From Brenneria sp. hezel4-2-4 (GTDB lineage: Bacteria; Pseudomonadota; Gammaproteobacteria; Enterobacterales; Enterobacteriaceae), in NCBI RefSeq assembly GCF_013155275.1, contig NZ_JABJXS010000002.1:310001-374000 (forward strand): DNA of 64,000 bases. Reading direction: 5' to 3'. How positions within the stretch are numbered: the stretch's first letter is position 1; each line of letters opens with the position of its first letter. Shown one piece after another: positions 8,971-16,821 of the stretch. Position numbers and translations under genes: made by a program. The notes below the pieces were generated by a model, which did no database searches, had not been told where the DNA came from, and was given only the letters and a program-made list of their open reading frames with translations.

Positions 8971-9277
8971 TTCTGATTCTAATTATGCAAGCGATTTATT
9001 GTCTTGGCTAAGATAATAACAAGAAAGGACTCGTGGAGAAAAGTTAATGATTATGAGTAATAACGTAACACTGATAAAATTCAGTGATGTCAGTATATAA
9101 ATTGGGAGCTTGGTTTAGCCTATGCAATGCGTTTCGCGGTGAAGATAAAATAACGAAGTATAAAAATGTCCCTGCGTTTTGTTAACGGAAATATAAGGCA
9201 TGCACAACAGCAGGTTACATGTTTGGTTAATTGCTGATGTTTATCCGGAGTCAGAGCATCCTTCCATGGCGCTCTGA
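8971..9277. other. Gene-poor AT-rich spacer
   Basis: No confident gene. The only item seen is a possible 17-residue frame at 9047-9100 preceded by GGAGAAAAGTTA (see findings). AT-rich compared with the flanking core genes. Confidence 0.6.
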
Positions 9278-9532
9278 TTAAACCAGGAAATCATCCTGTG
9301 TTTTATGTACCACCAGATCCAGAAGGGCTCGATACCGGTCCAGAAAGGCTGTGTCAGTCTCAAGTTCAATTTTAGTTACTAACTTTGAGATGATGGATTT
9401 GTTAGTAACTGTATGGCCGGACTGGAGTATTTCATCGACAATGTTGCCAAGTATTTCCATTTCACTCATTGGCGTTGTCGCCTTAAAATAATCAGATATC
9501 TCTTTATCAGTTTGTGGGGTGTTTGCGTGCAT
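9278..9532 (-). CDS. AriR/YmgB-like small biofilm/acid-resistance regulator
   Basis: An 84-residue helical protein. The core MEILGNIVDEILQSGHTVTNKSIISKLVTKIE, then DTAFLDRYRALLDLVV, matches the YmgB/AriR fold pattern (E. coli AriR: LGQAV, LMLSGDNVNNKNIILSL, DVIRKTLEIVL). Known relatives (YmgA, YmgB/AriR, YcgZ) are small dimeric connectors acting on biofilm formation, acid resistance and the Rcs phosphorelay. The ATG is preceded by AGAGGAAA. It stands alone rather than in the ycgZ-ymgABC cluster of E. coli, so its regulation may differ. Confidence 0.75.
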   Translation of the reverse strand: MHANTPQTDKEISDYFKATTPMSEMEILGNIVDEILQSGHTVTNKSIISKLVTKIELETDTAFLDRYRALLDLVVHKTQDDFLV

Positions 9533-10138
9533 TAGTTTTTCCTCTTCATATGTAGCTCATCACTCATTCACGTTAATGTGACAAATCACATAGGATCATT
9601 GAAAACGATCGTTAGAGAATTGCTCGCCTGTGACAACATGGCTTATTAACATTAGTTCATGTCTGGCATAAAACCAGAAAATCTAAAAATAAAATATCGT
9701 CAAAGAAATCAATATCCAGAATGATGAATATGAGATTGGCTATTTTTATCTCTATCAGCCTGAAGATAGTCTGTTTGTGATCCAAATGGCTTGTGATGCA
9801 TACCTTTCGCTGAACCGCTCGCAGACTTTGGCGTCACGCGCCTGATGGTTGGTGGCTATGCTTGACTATTGCATCTGATGTTCATACGACGGCGAATCGT
9901 CGTACTTTCCAGGCTGGACGATTGATTGCCCACTATAATGACGTATAGACGTGATTTTATTATTCCTGAAAATCTAACCGTGTGAAAGCAAGGTCGAAAA
10001 TTTTGACGCAGTGGCCTGTTTGCTAACGGAATACTCATTTTTTGCCATCCTTGCCCCGCAAAAGTGAACAAGATCATGTTACTCAAGAGTCGGGCAGGCT
10101 AATCTTTTGTACAACGGTTCATATAATAAGGAGCTGTC
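9533..10138. other. 606-bp intergenic region with a possible gene relic
   Basis: No intact gene. One forward frame (about 9699-9845) reads NDEYEIGYFYLYQPEDSLF and onwards for about 49 codons without a usable start codon. It looks coding in character and may be a decayed gene. The 3' part carries the uspF leader with AAGGAG just before 10139. Confidence 0.5.
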
Positions 10139-10567
10139 ATGTATACGACCATTTTAGTGCCAGTTGATATTGAAGAAGATGAATTAACCGAGAAAGCCCT
10201 TATCCATGTGGTAAAGCTGGCAAAAACGTCAGAGGCGACAGTGCATCTTTTTCATGCGCTTCCAGATGCAGCGGCATTTTTATCGGCTTATTCTTTCGGG
10301 ATCAAAGAGTTTGAAAATGAAGCGGTAGTAAAAGCCAACGATAAACTAAAAGCTCTGGTTAAAACTATCGATCTTCCATCATCGCGTTTGTCATTCAGCG
10401 TGAGCTTTGGTTCGCCAAGAGATGAAGCATTGCAGTTGGCGGAGGAGATCAACGCCGACCTGATCGTCGTTGGCTCTCGACGACCTGACGTCAAAACTTA
10501 TCTTCTCGGATCGAATGCCGCTGCTATTGTGCGACATGCTAAAACATCAGTATTGGTTGTTCGCTAA
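10139..10567 (+). CDS. uspF: UspF-type universal stress protein
   Basis: A 142-residue single-domain Usp protein of the ATP-binding UspF/UspG class. It starts with the family beta-strand TILVPVDI and ends with the nucleotide-binding block GSRRPDVKTYLLGSNAAA followed by IVRHAKTSVLVVR. E. coli UspF ends almost identically. Relatives bind ATP and affect adhesion and motility under stress. AAGGAG lies 7 bases before the ATG. Convergent with ybiI across a hairpin. It is a single gene; in E. coli uspF is elsewhere on the chromosome. Confidence 0.88.
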   Translation: MYTTILVPVDIEEDELTEKALIHVVKLAKTSEATVHLFHALPDAAAFLSAYSFGIKEFENEAVVKANDKLKALVKTIDLPSSRLSFSVSFGSPRDEALQLAEEINADLIVVGSRRPDVKTYLLGSNAAAIVRHAKTSVLVVR

Positions 10568-10577
10568 GCAGTCTACC

Positions 10578-10604
10578 CAGCTTATTCCTGCCCCGGGGAT
10601 AAGC
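10578..10604. terminator. Hairpin between convergent uspF and ybiI
   Basis: AGCTTATTCC pairs with GGGATAAGCT (one T-G pair) around a 7-base loop. It lies exactly between two facing stop codons. No long T run, so termination efficiency is uncertain. Confidence 0.55.
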
Positions 10605-10608
10605 TAGG

Positions 10609-10875
10609 CTATCTTAGCTGACTGTCTTTACTGCCACGGCGGTTATAACCGCTGTTCAATGTCTTTTTTTTGTCGAATTTTTCCTGGCAATGGATGCAAT
10701 ATTGCACGCCTGGCAAGGCTTTGCGTCGGGCTTCAGGGATCGGTGCGCCGCACTCTTCACAATATTGCGCGCTTTCGCCGTTATTTAACTGACTGCGCGC
10801 CCGTGCGACGGCATCATCAATCGTAGCATCGATTTGATCTTGAACGGCTCCGTCATTTGACCAGCCACTAGCCAT
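10609..10875 (-). CDS. ybiI: YbiI, DksA/TraR-type zinc-finger protein
   Basis: An 88-residue protein with the DksA/TraR C4 zinc finger: CEECGAPIPEARRKALPG followed by CIHCQE. The N-terminus MASGWSNDGAVQDQID and the C-terminus GYNRRGSKDSQLR are hallmarks of YbiI. It lacks the long coiled coil of DksA, so the RNA-polymerase secondary-channel function is not assured. GGAGG precedes the ATG. In E. coli ybiI lies elsewhere, so this is a local rearrangement. Confidence 0.93.
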   Translation of the reverse strand: MASGWSNDGAVQDQIDATIDDAVARARSQLNNGESAQYCEECGAPIPEARRKALPGVQYCIHCQEKFDKKKTLNSGYNRRGSKDSQLR

Positions 10876-10932
10876 GATTACCTCCAGAGAAATAGTGAGC
10901 TTGTGCTTAGTATTGGGGATATTTTGAGCGAT

Positions 10933-11442
10933 TCAAGTCTGACTTTCATAACGATCCGCGTATTCAACACGCTCGATTAACCGAACAATTTCGTTATCTG
11001 AGAAAACTTCTATGCCATGTGTTCGCAGCAGTTCAGCGGTTACGCCATTTCCGGGGACTTGAGTCCCGTCAAATCTGCCGCTGTAAATGACGTTGCTACC
11101 GCACGAGGGACTGCCTTCCGTCAGTAACGCAAAGCGACATGCATGTTGTTTGGCCATTTGTAAGGTTAACCAGGCGCCTAAAATATAACGTTCAGTAACG
11201 TCGGCGCCGGTCGCCTCTATCACTCTGGCCCCTTGAGCGATTACCGCGTTCCCTTCCCGTGAAGGGTGAATTTCTGCGCAAGGACGAGGCGTGGCGAACC
11301 CCGCCGCCAATTCAGGACAAAACGTCACCAGTCTGGATTGCTGACGCCATTGTGCAAGGTACGCTTCGACCGATTTTTTAGCTGAACCGTTATAACGCAC
11401 CGTGAAACCAGACAGGCAGGCGCTTATCAGAATGTTTTTCAT
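10933..11442 (-). CDS. DUF523 / TudS-type desulfurase
   Basis: A 169-residue member of DUF523, the family that includes the [4Fe-4S] thiouracil desulfurase TudS. Conserved cysteines visible: Cys9 in ISACLSG, Cys42 in FCPELAAGF, Cys55 in RPCAEI and Cys114 in TEGSPSCGS; three of these would hold the cluster. The C-terminal VPGNGVTAELLRTHGIEVFS is also typical. A role in removing thiolated nucleobases from damaged or modified RNA is known for characterised members; the substrate here is inferred. The gene is followed after about 60 bases by ybiI in the same direction. Confidence 0.82.
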   Translation of the reverse strand: MKNILISACLSGFTVRYNGSAKKSVEAYLAQWRQQSRLVTFCPELAAGFATPRPCAEIHPSREGNAVIAQGARVIEATGADVTERYILGAWLTLQMAKQHACRFALLTEGSPSCGSNVIYSGRFDGTQVPGNGVTAELLRTHGIEVFSDNEIVRLIERVEYADRYESQT

Positions 11443-11521
11443 AGACGGGAGACGGCGTAAAAATAACCATCATAATCGGGCCATTGGCTGGCGCAAGTCG
11501 TTTTCAGCGATGATTGCGCCA

Positions 11522-11707
11522 TTAGAAAATGGAGAACAGCAAAACAACAGGAAAACTCAATGGCCATGTGAACCCTATCAGCAAAGATGCCAAAAGCCGA
11601 ATAGCCAACGACTTGTCTTTACTTAGCAGGAAAGTAACGAGCGTTGAAATAGCAAAACCGATGAAGTAAATAAGCTTGATTAACTCCCACACAGGTTGGT
11701 TTGGCAC
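11522..11707 (-). CDS. OrtT/GhoT-family small membrane toxin
   Basis: A 61-residue hydrophobic protein with two membrane helices (LIKLIYFIGFAISTLVTFLL and LLASLLIGFTWPLSFPVVLL) joined by the basic turn SKDKSLAIR. The C-terminal block RLLASLLIGFTWPLSFPVV, ending LLFSIF, closely follows GhoT and OrtT of E. coli (GhoT ends VALLFSLF after TWPMSLP). Family members insert in the inner membrane and lower membrane potential and ATP. GTG 11707 is chosen because AGGAAATAAAC sits just upstream; a longer start at 11740 is less likely. No GhoS-like antitoxin is adjacent, as for orphan OrtT. Confidence 0.8.
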   Translation of the reverse strand: MPNQPVWELIKLIYFIGFAISTLVTFLLSKDKSLAIRLLASLLIGFTWPLSFPVVLLFSIF

Positions 11708-11944
11708 GTTTATTTCCTTTTTTTCTTGATGCCCCTGCATTCTATGCCGTTAATATTTTATGATCAATTTTTTAACTCGGCGATTCAATATACCGCATCT
11801 CAAATCTGATTCTCCGGGTGCCAGAGCCATAGGCCGGCAATCTAGGATTCCCCGTCGGCTAAAATCAATTTTTTGCGATATAGATCATAAGGTTTATCCG
11901 CCTTTTGCCGATAAAAGATATTCATATCATTCGTGGAGGCAATT

Positions 11945-12211
11945 ATGTTAATGGGAACTCTTAAAGAAACGCTGGTTTTTGTACAAGATGATAACGTCGG
12001 ACTTCATCGGTACGAGATCTACAAGAGTGACCATAAAGCAGGGTATTTTGTTGTTATCTATGTTCAGAAAACTATTTTTTTTAATGATACGGCAGTGACA
12101 ACCTGGGTAATCGACAATCCGCATTGGTGCTTGAAATCACACTATATTCCTAATGCCCGGATGGAGTGTGAGGTTCACTGGAAAGAAACATACCGAGCTT
12201 TAGTCGCCTGA
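11945..12211 (+). CDS. Hypothetical protein (88 aa)
   Basis: An 88-residue soluble protein that I do not recognise. It has a GGAGG ribosome-binding sequence 4-5 bases before ATG 11945 and a strong terminator directly after the stop, so it is probably a genuine single-gene unit. The peptide contains aromatic-rich strands (HRYEIYKSDHKAGYFVVIYV, then TWVIDNPHWCLKSHYI) and one Cys in the middle and one near the end; no signal peptide or membrane helix. It is divergent from the OrtT-like gene, but it does not resemble GhoS, so a toxin-antitoxin link would be speculation. Confidence 0.7.
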   Translation: MLMGTLKETLVFVQDDNVGLHRYEIYKSDHKAGYFVVIYVQKTIFFNDTAVTTWVIDNPHWCLKSHYIPNARMECEVHWKETYRALVA

Positions 12212-12219
12212 TATAAATA

Positions 12220-12261
12220 CAATGAATGACCATAATGCTTTTATGGCATTCATTGTTTTTT
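12220..12261 (+). terminator. Strong terminator after the 88-aa gene
   Basis: A 15-bp stem with a single bulged base: CAATGAATG(A)CCATAA pairs with TTATGGCATTCATTG. It is followed by TTTTTT at 12256-12261 and begins eight bases after the stop codon. Confidence 0.9.
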
Positions 12262-13019
12262 CATAAAATCACATCATCAATTCTTTATTTCTATATCATT
12301 TTTATAGTAATTACGCCCGAGTTTTTTATTTTAAGTATTTAAACTCTAAAGGTTATTGACTTTATTTTTATCTTCATTTTTTTTCATCTTATAACCTCAT
12401 TTATCTTATAAATAGATAAATTATGAAAAAACGATCGATTAAATAGATATGAAATTCATAGAATATAAATAAAGAAGATATAAAGATTATTGCCACAGCG
12501 CCGATACTCACCACTCGGTGATAGAGGGATTAAGCTGATTGGCAGATCGTCCTGCTTTTGTAGTTATTCAACATTTATCTCAGGTAGGGGGGTTGAGCGC
12601 TTTTCCGGGCACAGGCAAAACGTGGGAAACCGAGTTGTATCGGATGGTGGTTTTTGGCAATGAAGGGGTGTAAGGGATGATGCTTTTTTGTCACAGAGTG
12701 ACTTTCCGGGGTCCACTGTTTTTGCGTCTCGTCGGTAGGCGTGCGTCTCGTTGTCGGGTTTGGCGATTGGTTGGCCTTTCTTCCTGCTTTCACTATGGCA
12801 AACGTTGTTTAGTGATATTGCATCTTGGCATGTTGTTTAGGTTTGTCACCGGGCTTAATAAACACGATGTCCAGGGTTCATATCTTTTGTTAAATATGAG
12901 AAGTAACATTGGAACTATAGGTATCAGGGGCAGTAATTATATTTTACTCGGTCTCATTTGAGACTGAGGGTTAGCTATTTCCTTGATGCAGATAGAAAGG
13001 ATGAATAAAGGAGATTTCA
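12262..13019. other. Long intergenic region: AT-rich part, then G/T-rich part
   Basis: 12262-12500 is extremely AT-rich. From about 12560 to 12860 the plus strand is strongly G/T-rich and pyrimidine poor in C. The antisense frame at 12575-12793 is rich in Lys, His and Pro and does not look like a folded protein. No confident gene. The 3' end is the chemoreceptor leader with AAGGAGA before 13020. Confidence 0.5.
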
Positions 13020-14684
13020 ATGAATTTATCCAACTGGCGTATCGGATATCGATTAGGAGCAGGATTCTCTTTCCTGGCGTTAATGCTTTTGGTTGTCGGT
13101 AGTGTTGCTATAACAAAGCTGACTGACTTTAATAATAAAATGGATGATATTGTCTCCCAGGATTATCCCTTAACGGTGGAAAGCAATCAGTTGATTGATG
13201 AGTTGAATGCTTTTCTCAATAATCAGCAATTGTTGTTATTGCTGAAATCGGAAGCAGAAGTTAAGCAGCAATTAGAGCTTATGAAAGCAAGCTCAGTAAA
13301 CGTATCCAGATTAATGGATTATCTGCAAAAGCATGTCGAGGATGAAAAATCGCTGGCGATATTGAATGCCATCGGAGATATCCGCAGGGACTTCCTGGCC
13401 TCGGCAAATAAACTGACGGCGTTCGCTGTCGCAGGCGACATAGACGGCGCGACTAATGAGTATTTCAATGTCTCTCGCGTCGTCCAGCAGAAGTACAAGG
13501 ACAAGGTTACTGAGCTTATTGATTCTCAAAATGAGAAAATGAAGGCGTCTGCACAGGATGTGGCTGAAAGTTATAAAGAAACGCTTATCCTCATGGTCAT
13601 CGTCATCATTGCCGGCGTCATCAGCGGGCTGGTTATTGCCGCGCTGATCACGCGCAGCGTTACTCGTCCGATACAGGACGCGCTGGTCGTAGCCGAGAAC
13701 GTTGCCAAAGGCGATTTAACCTCTGAAATCCGTATCAACCGCAAAGATGAAACCGGGATGTTGCTAGCGGCTTTGCATAATATGAATACCAGTTTGCGGC
13801 AAATTGTCAGCCAGGTGCGGGATGGCGCGGAAACGATTTCAAGCGCAGCCTCGCAGATTGCGGCAGGTAACCAGGATCTTTCGGCCAGAACGGAGGAGCA
13901 AGCCAGCTCTCTGGAGGAAACGGCAGCATCGATGGAACAATTGACGTCGACCATAAAGAATACGGCTGACAACACGGCACAGGCCACAGAACTTGCTGCC
14001 GATGCATCGGAAACCGTGAAGAAAAGTGGTGAAATGATGGAGATGGTGACACAGGAAATGCGTGGCATCAGAGATTCATCACAGCGAATGGCCGAAATTA
14101 TTGGCGTGATTGATAGTATTGCTTTCCAGACCAATATCCTGGCGTTGAACGCGGCGGTAGAGGCGGCGCGGGCCGGGGAACAAGGCCGGGGCTTTGCCGT
14201 CGTCGCCAGCGAAGTTCGTGCTCTGGCGCAAAGAAGTGCAACCGCCGCTAAAGAGATTAAAGAGTTGATCGATGATTCTTTCAATAAAGTGCAGGGCGGT
14301 ATGGGGTTGGTAGAGAAAACGGGCGTCACGATGAATTCACTGGTGACGAACGTTGAAGGGGTTAACGGGATCATCAGTGAAATTGCTCAAGCGAGTCGTG
14401 AGCAGAGTGACGGCATTAACCAAATTAACCTGGCTGTCGGGCAGATCGATACTACAACCCAGCAAAATGCGGCATTGGTTGAAGAGTCTGCCGCTGCGGC
14501 GCTCTCTTTGCAGGATCAGGCGCATAGCCTTACCCGAACGGTAAGCGTGTTCAATCTGGGATCGGCGTATGCGGGATCGCTATCCAACAGAAAAGCGCCA
14601 GCGCCGGCGTTGATTTCCCCGGAAAGCGCGGGAACCACAAAAGAGAAGAAGTCGGGAGAACTGGCGGATTGGGCCTCTTTTTAA
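13020..14684 (+). CDS. Methyl-accepting chemotaxis protein (Tar/Tsr class)
   Basis: A 554-residue transmembrane chemoreceptor of standard enterobacterial length. Order: TM1 (about 9-32), periplasmic four-helix-bundle ligand domain (33-190), TM2 (LILMVIVIIAGVISGLVIAA), HAMP (about 215-268), then the methylated coiled coil. The highly conserved tip AFQTNILALNAAVEAARAGE is near 370, where CheA and CheW bind. The last residues are DWASF, which fits the xWxxF pattern of the CheR/CheB tether, preceded by a flexible Ala/Pro linker. The ligand cannot be read from the sequence. No flagellar gene is adjacent; a strong terminator follows. Confidence 0.95.
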   Translation: MNLSNWRIGYRLGAGFSFLALMLLVVGSVAITKLTDFNNKMDDIVSQDYPLTVESNQLIDELNAFLNNQQLLLLLKSEAEVKQQLELMKASSVNVSRLMDYLQKHVEDEKSLAILNAIGDIRRDFLASANKLTAFAVAGDIDGATNEYFNVSRVVQQKYKDKVTELIDSQNEKMKASAQDVAESYKETLILMVIVIIAGVISGLVIAALITRSVTRPIQDALVVAENVAKGDLTSEIRINRKDETGMLLAALHNMNTSLRQIVSQVRDGAETISSAASQIAAGNQDLSARTEEQASSLEETAASMEQLTSTIKNTADNTAQATELAADASETVKKSGEMMEMVTQEMRGIRDSSQRMAEIIGVIDSIAFQTNILALNAAVEAARAGEQGRGFAVVASEVRALAQRSATAAKEIKELIDDSFNKVQGGMGLVEKTGVTMNSLVTNVEGVNGIISEIAQASREQSDGINQINLAVGQIDTTTQQNAALVEESAAAALSLQDQAHSLTRTVSVFNLGSAYAGSLSNRKAPAPALISPESAGTTKEKKSGELADWASF

Positions 14685-14715
14685 GATAACCCGTTATTAA
14701 TTCTTCGTATTTCAG

Positions 14716-14748
14716 GCCGCCATTGAAGGGTTCAATGGCGGCTTTTTT
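14716..14748 (+). terminator. Terminator after the first chemoreceptor gene
   Basis: A perfect 12-bp stem (GCCGCCATTGAA / TTCAATGGCGGC), 3-base loop, then six T residues. 31 bases after the stop codon. Confidence 0.95.
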
Positions 14749-14781
14749 ATGGCGGACATCCCTGTCCGTCGATTTACCAGG

Positions 14782-16290
14782 TCACTGCGACGGATCAGCC
14801 GTTCGATTCCGCTGCCAGCGAATGACATCAATCAGTATAAACAGCAGCAGGCTTATCCCCATAACCGGCAAGCACACCGCAAGCAGAGCGGATGTCGTTA
14901 TCAATACTAGTCTGGGAAAAAGGCGAACCAGCAATAGTGCGCTGGTCAGCGTTTTAACGGGATTATTGCCGGGGTGTTTGGGACGACGGATCCACCACAT
15001 TCGATATCCCCACACAATCATGGCGCAGAGTCCGATCCCGAAAGCCGCAAGCAGCAGTTGATTCGCCAATCCGAACAGAATCCCCATATGCGCATCAACG
15101 CCCCAGCGGGTCAGTTTGGCGGCCAGCGGAAAGGTGCTGAAATCTGTTTTGTCGATAATTTCAAGGGTAGAAGGATTCACCGAAACCGCATCAACCTGCG
15201 TAGGCCAGGCGCGGTCGATTTCCGTGACCGTCCAGGCCTGATTAGGTTTGCCGGCAGGTTTTATTTCGATTTTTTTTGCATCAATGCCTGCCGCCCTAGC
15301 TATGGCTAAAACCCGATCAAATCTATCCGGCGGGCTATATATTGCAGGCGTCATGGGCATCGAAGAATGATGTTCGGCATGTTCGCTGGCGGTCATATGG
15401 CCGTGGTCAGACATATGCGCATGAGTGGATACCGTCGTCGGCCCGGTGATGAGCTGCGTTTTCACCGACGGGGTTTGCCAGCCTAACAGGTTTCGCGCCA
15501 CGGAAATATTACTGCCGGCCCACTTTGACCAGGTCAGACCGGTGGCGGAAAAGAATAACAGACCGACAATAAGGCTCAGCCCCAGGGTAGTGTGCCAACG
15601 GCGCAGGCGGCGATGCGTGGTCGCCGGCGTCTGGCGTTTTTGGGTTTTTCGCTGCCTGGTCGATGTCGTCGAATGTCGTGTCGCCCCCCAAATCAGTGCG
15701 CCGCCTAATGCGGCAACCCATAGCCAGGAGGCGGCCAGTTCGCTGTAATTGCGTCCAATCTCACCGAGTAGCAATTCTCGATGCAGGTAATCAAGCCAGG
15801 TACGAAAGGGCAGAATGCCGCTGGTGCCATAAACGGTTTCATCGCCTCGAATTTCCAGTGTGGCGGGATCGATAAATATGGCCCGGCTTTCCGATGGCCC
15901 CAGTTCAGGAGACGCAAACATCACTCTGGTGGTTTCACCTTGCGTGGGCGCCGGACGGACGGCGGCTAAGCGCGCTTCATGCTGATGTCCGAGCACCGCC
16001 TGAGCCGCCACGATTTGATCTGCCAGCGGACGAGGCGCCGCGTGGCTTTCGGTAAAGAGCTGATGCGCATATAGCCGGTTTTCTATCTGCGGCGTCAGGA
16101 CATATAACGTCCCCGTGAGCGCCGCAATGAAAATGAAAGGCCCGACAAAAATACCAATATAAAAATGAAGACGAATAAATAAGGCAATCATCGCGGTACG
16201 CAACGATGCTGCCTCGGCGATCCTGGATTGCGCGGCCGTCGAGAGTGGCGAACCCGGGGGAACAGATGCCTGCGTTTTACGAAACGTCAT
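14782..16290 (-). CDS. PepSY-domain transmembrane protein with His/Met-rich loop
   Basis: A 502-residue inner-membrane protein of the PepSY-associated TM family (PiuB-like, often near iron or copper uptake genes). Helices at about 32-60 (FYIGIFVGPFIFIAALTGTL), about 190, about 235-255 and three near the C-terminus flank two periplasmic PepSY-like parts. The second periplasmic loop carries a His/Met-rich segment at about residues 290-310 (HAHMSDHGHM, then HAEHHSSMPM), which suggests copper or another soft metal. The DUF2946 gene lies 111 bases upstream in the same direction, so a two-gene unit is likely. A role in reductive metal uptake or metal transfer is inferred. Confidence 0.85.
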   Translation of the reverse strand: MTFRKTQASVPPGSPLSTAAQSRIAEAASLRTAMIALFIRLHFYIGIFVGPFIFIAALTGTLYVLTPQIENRLYAHQLFTESHAAPRPLADQIVAAQAVLGHQHEARLAAVRPAPTQGETTRVMFASPELGPSESRAIFIDPATLEIRGDETVYGTSGILPFRTWLDYLHRELLLGEIGRNYSELAASWLWVAALGGALIWGATRHSTTSTRQRKTQKRQTPATTHRRLRRWHTTLGLSLIVGLLFFSATGLTWSKWAGSNISVARNLLGWQTPSVKTQLITGPTTVSTHAHMSDHGHMTASEHAEHHSSMPMTPAIYSPPDRFDRVLAIARAAGIDAKKIEIKPAGKPNQAWTVTEIDRAWPTQVDAVSVNPSTLEIIDKTDFSTFPLAAKLTRWGVDAHMGILFGLANQLLLAAFGIGLCAMIVWGYRMWWIRRPKHPGNNPVKTLTSALLLVRLFPRLVLITTSALLAVCLPVMGISLLLFILIDVIRWQRNRTADPSQ

Positions 16291-16401
16291 AAAACCTTCT
16301 GAAGTCAGTTAGCAGAAAAACGACCAACGCGACGCAGTACCCGGAACAAGATAGCGTCGTCTGGCTTGGTAATAAATGCATACGGGCTTATCGGGATAGA
16401 C

Positions 16402-16821
16402 TCAATGGGGCGGGGCGCGTGGAACGGGAGAGGCAAATCTGGCGATCGGAATGCTGAGGGATACGAACGTTACCGCCTGGATATTGGATATAGACGGTTT
16501 CAGCACAATGATGATGCTATCTACGGCAGCTAATACCGGCGTGTGGGCCAAAAGCACACAATAGCCACAGGCGGCATGATCCGTCATGGAGGCTGGCTGA
16601 GGGGAAGACGAATGCTGTGGATGACTAGCGTGAGATCCAGACGGCGTATGTCCGGCGTGATGATGCTCGGCTGAAATCGGCGATGTGTTTAGTGCTTGCT
16701 CTGTGCCATCATTGCCGTACGCCAGCGTTTGTGAAATCACTGGGGCAATGGAAAGGGTCAATATGGCAAAGATACCGAGCCAGGCCGGGAAACCTCGCCG
16801 CCGCAACAGAGACAAAAGCAT
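16402..16821 (-). CDS. DUF2946 family exported His-rich protein
   Basis: A 139-residue protein with an N-terminal basic-hydrophobic segment (FPAWLGIFAILTLSIAPVIS) that acts as signal or anchor. A His-rich stretch follows (SAEHHHAGHTPSGSHASHPQ), then the DUF2946 motif DHAACGYCVLLAH with its paired cysteines, and a second hydrophobic helix (LAAVDSIIIVL region). The family is commonly found with PepSY proteins, copper chaperones and TonB receptors. His plus CxxC points to periplasmic metal binding, but the metal is not known. First gene of the probable pair with the PepSY gene. Confidence 0.78.
   Translation of the reverse strand: MLLSLLRRRGFPAWLGIFAILTLSIAPVISQTLAYGNDGTEQALNTSPISAEHHHAGHTPSGSHASHPQHSSSPQPASMTDHAACGYCVLLAHTPVLAAVDSIIIVLKPSISNIQAVTFVSLSIPIARFASPVPRAPPH

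Noticed and set aside
12575-12961. Two overlapping frames in the gene-free region before the chemoreceptor gene
   Set aside because: Odd composition (Lys/His/Pro on one strand, Arg/Leu on the other), no ribosome-binding site; reported only as a compositional anomaly.
13571-14374. 267-codon frame opposite the first chemoreceptor gene
   Set aside because: Mirror frame of the very regular coiled-coil coding sequence; the receptor reading is certain.
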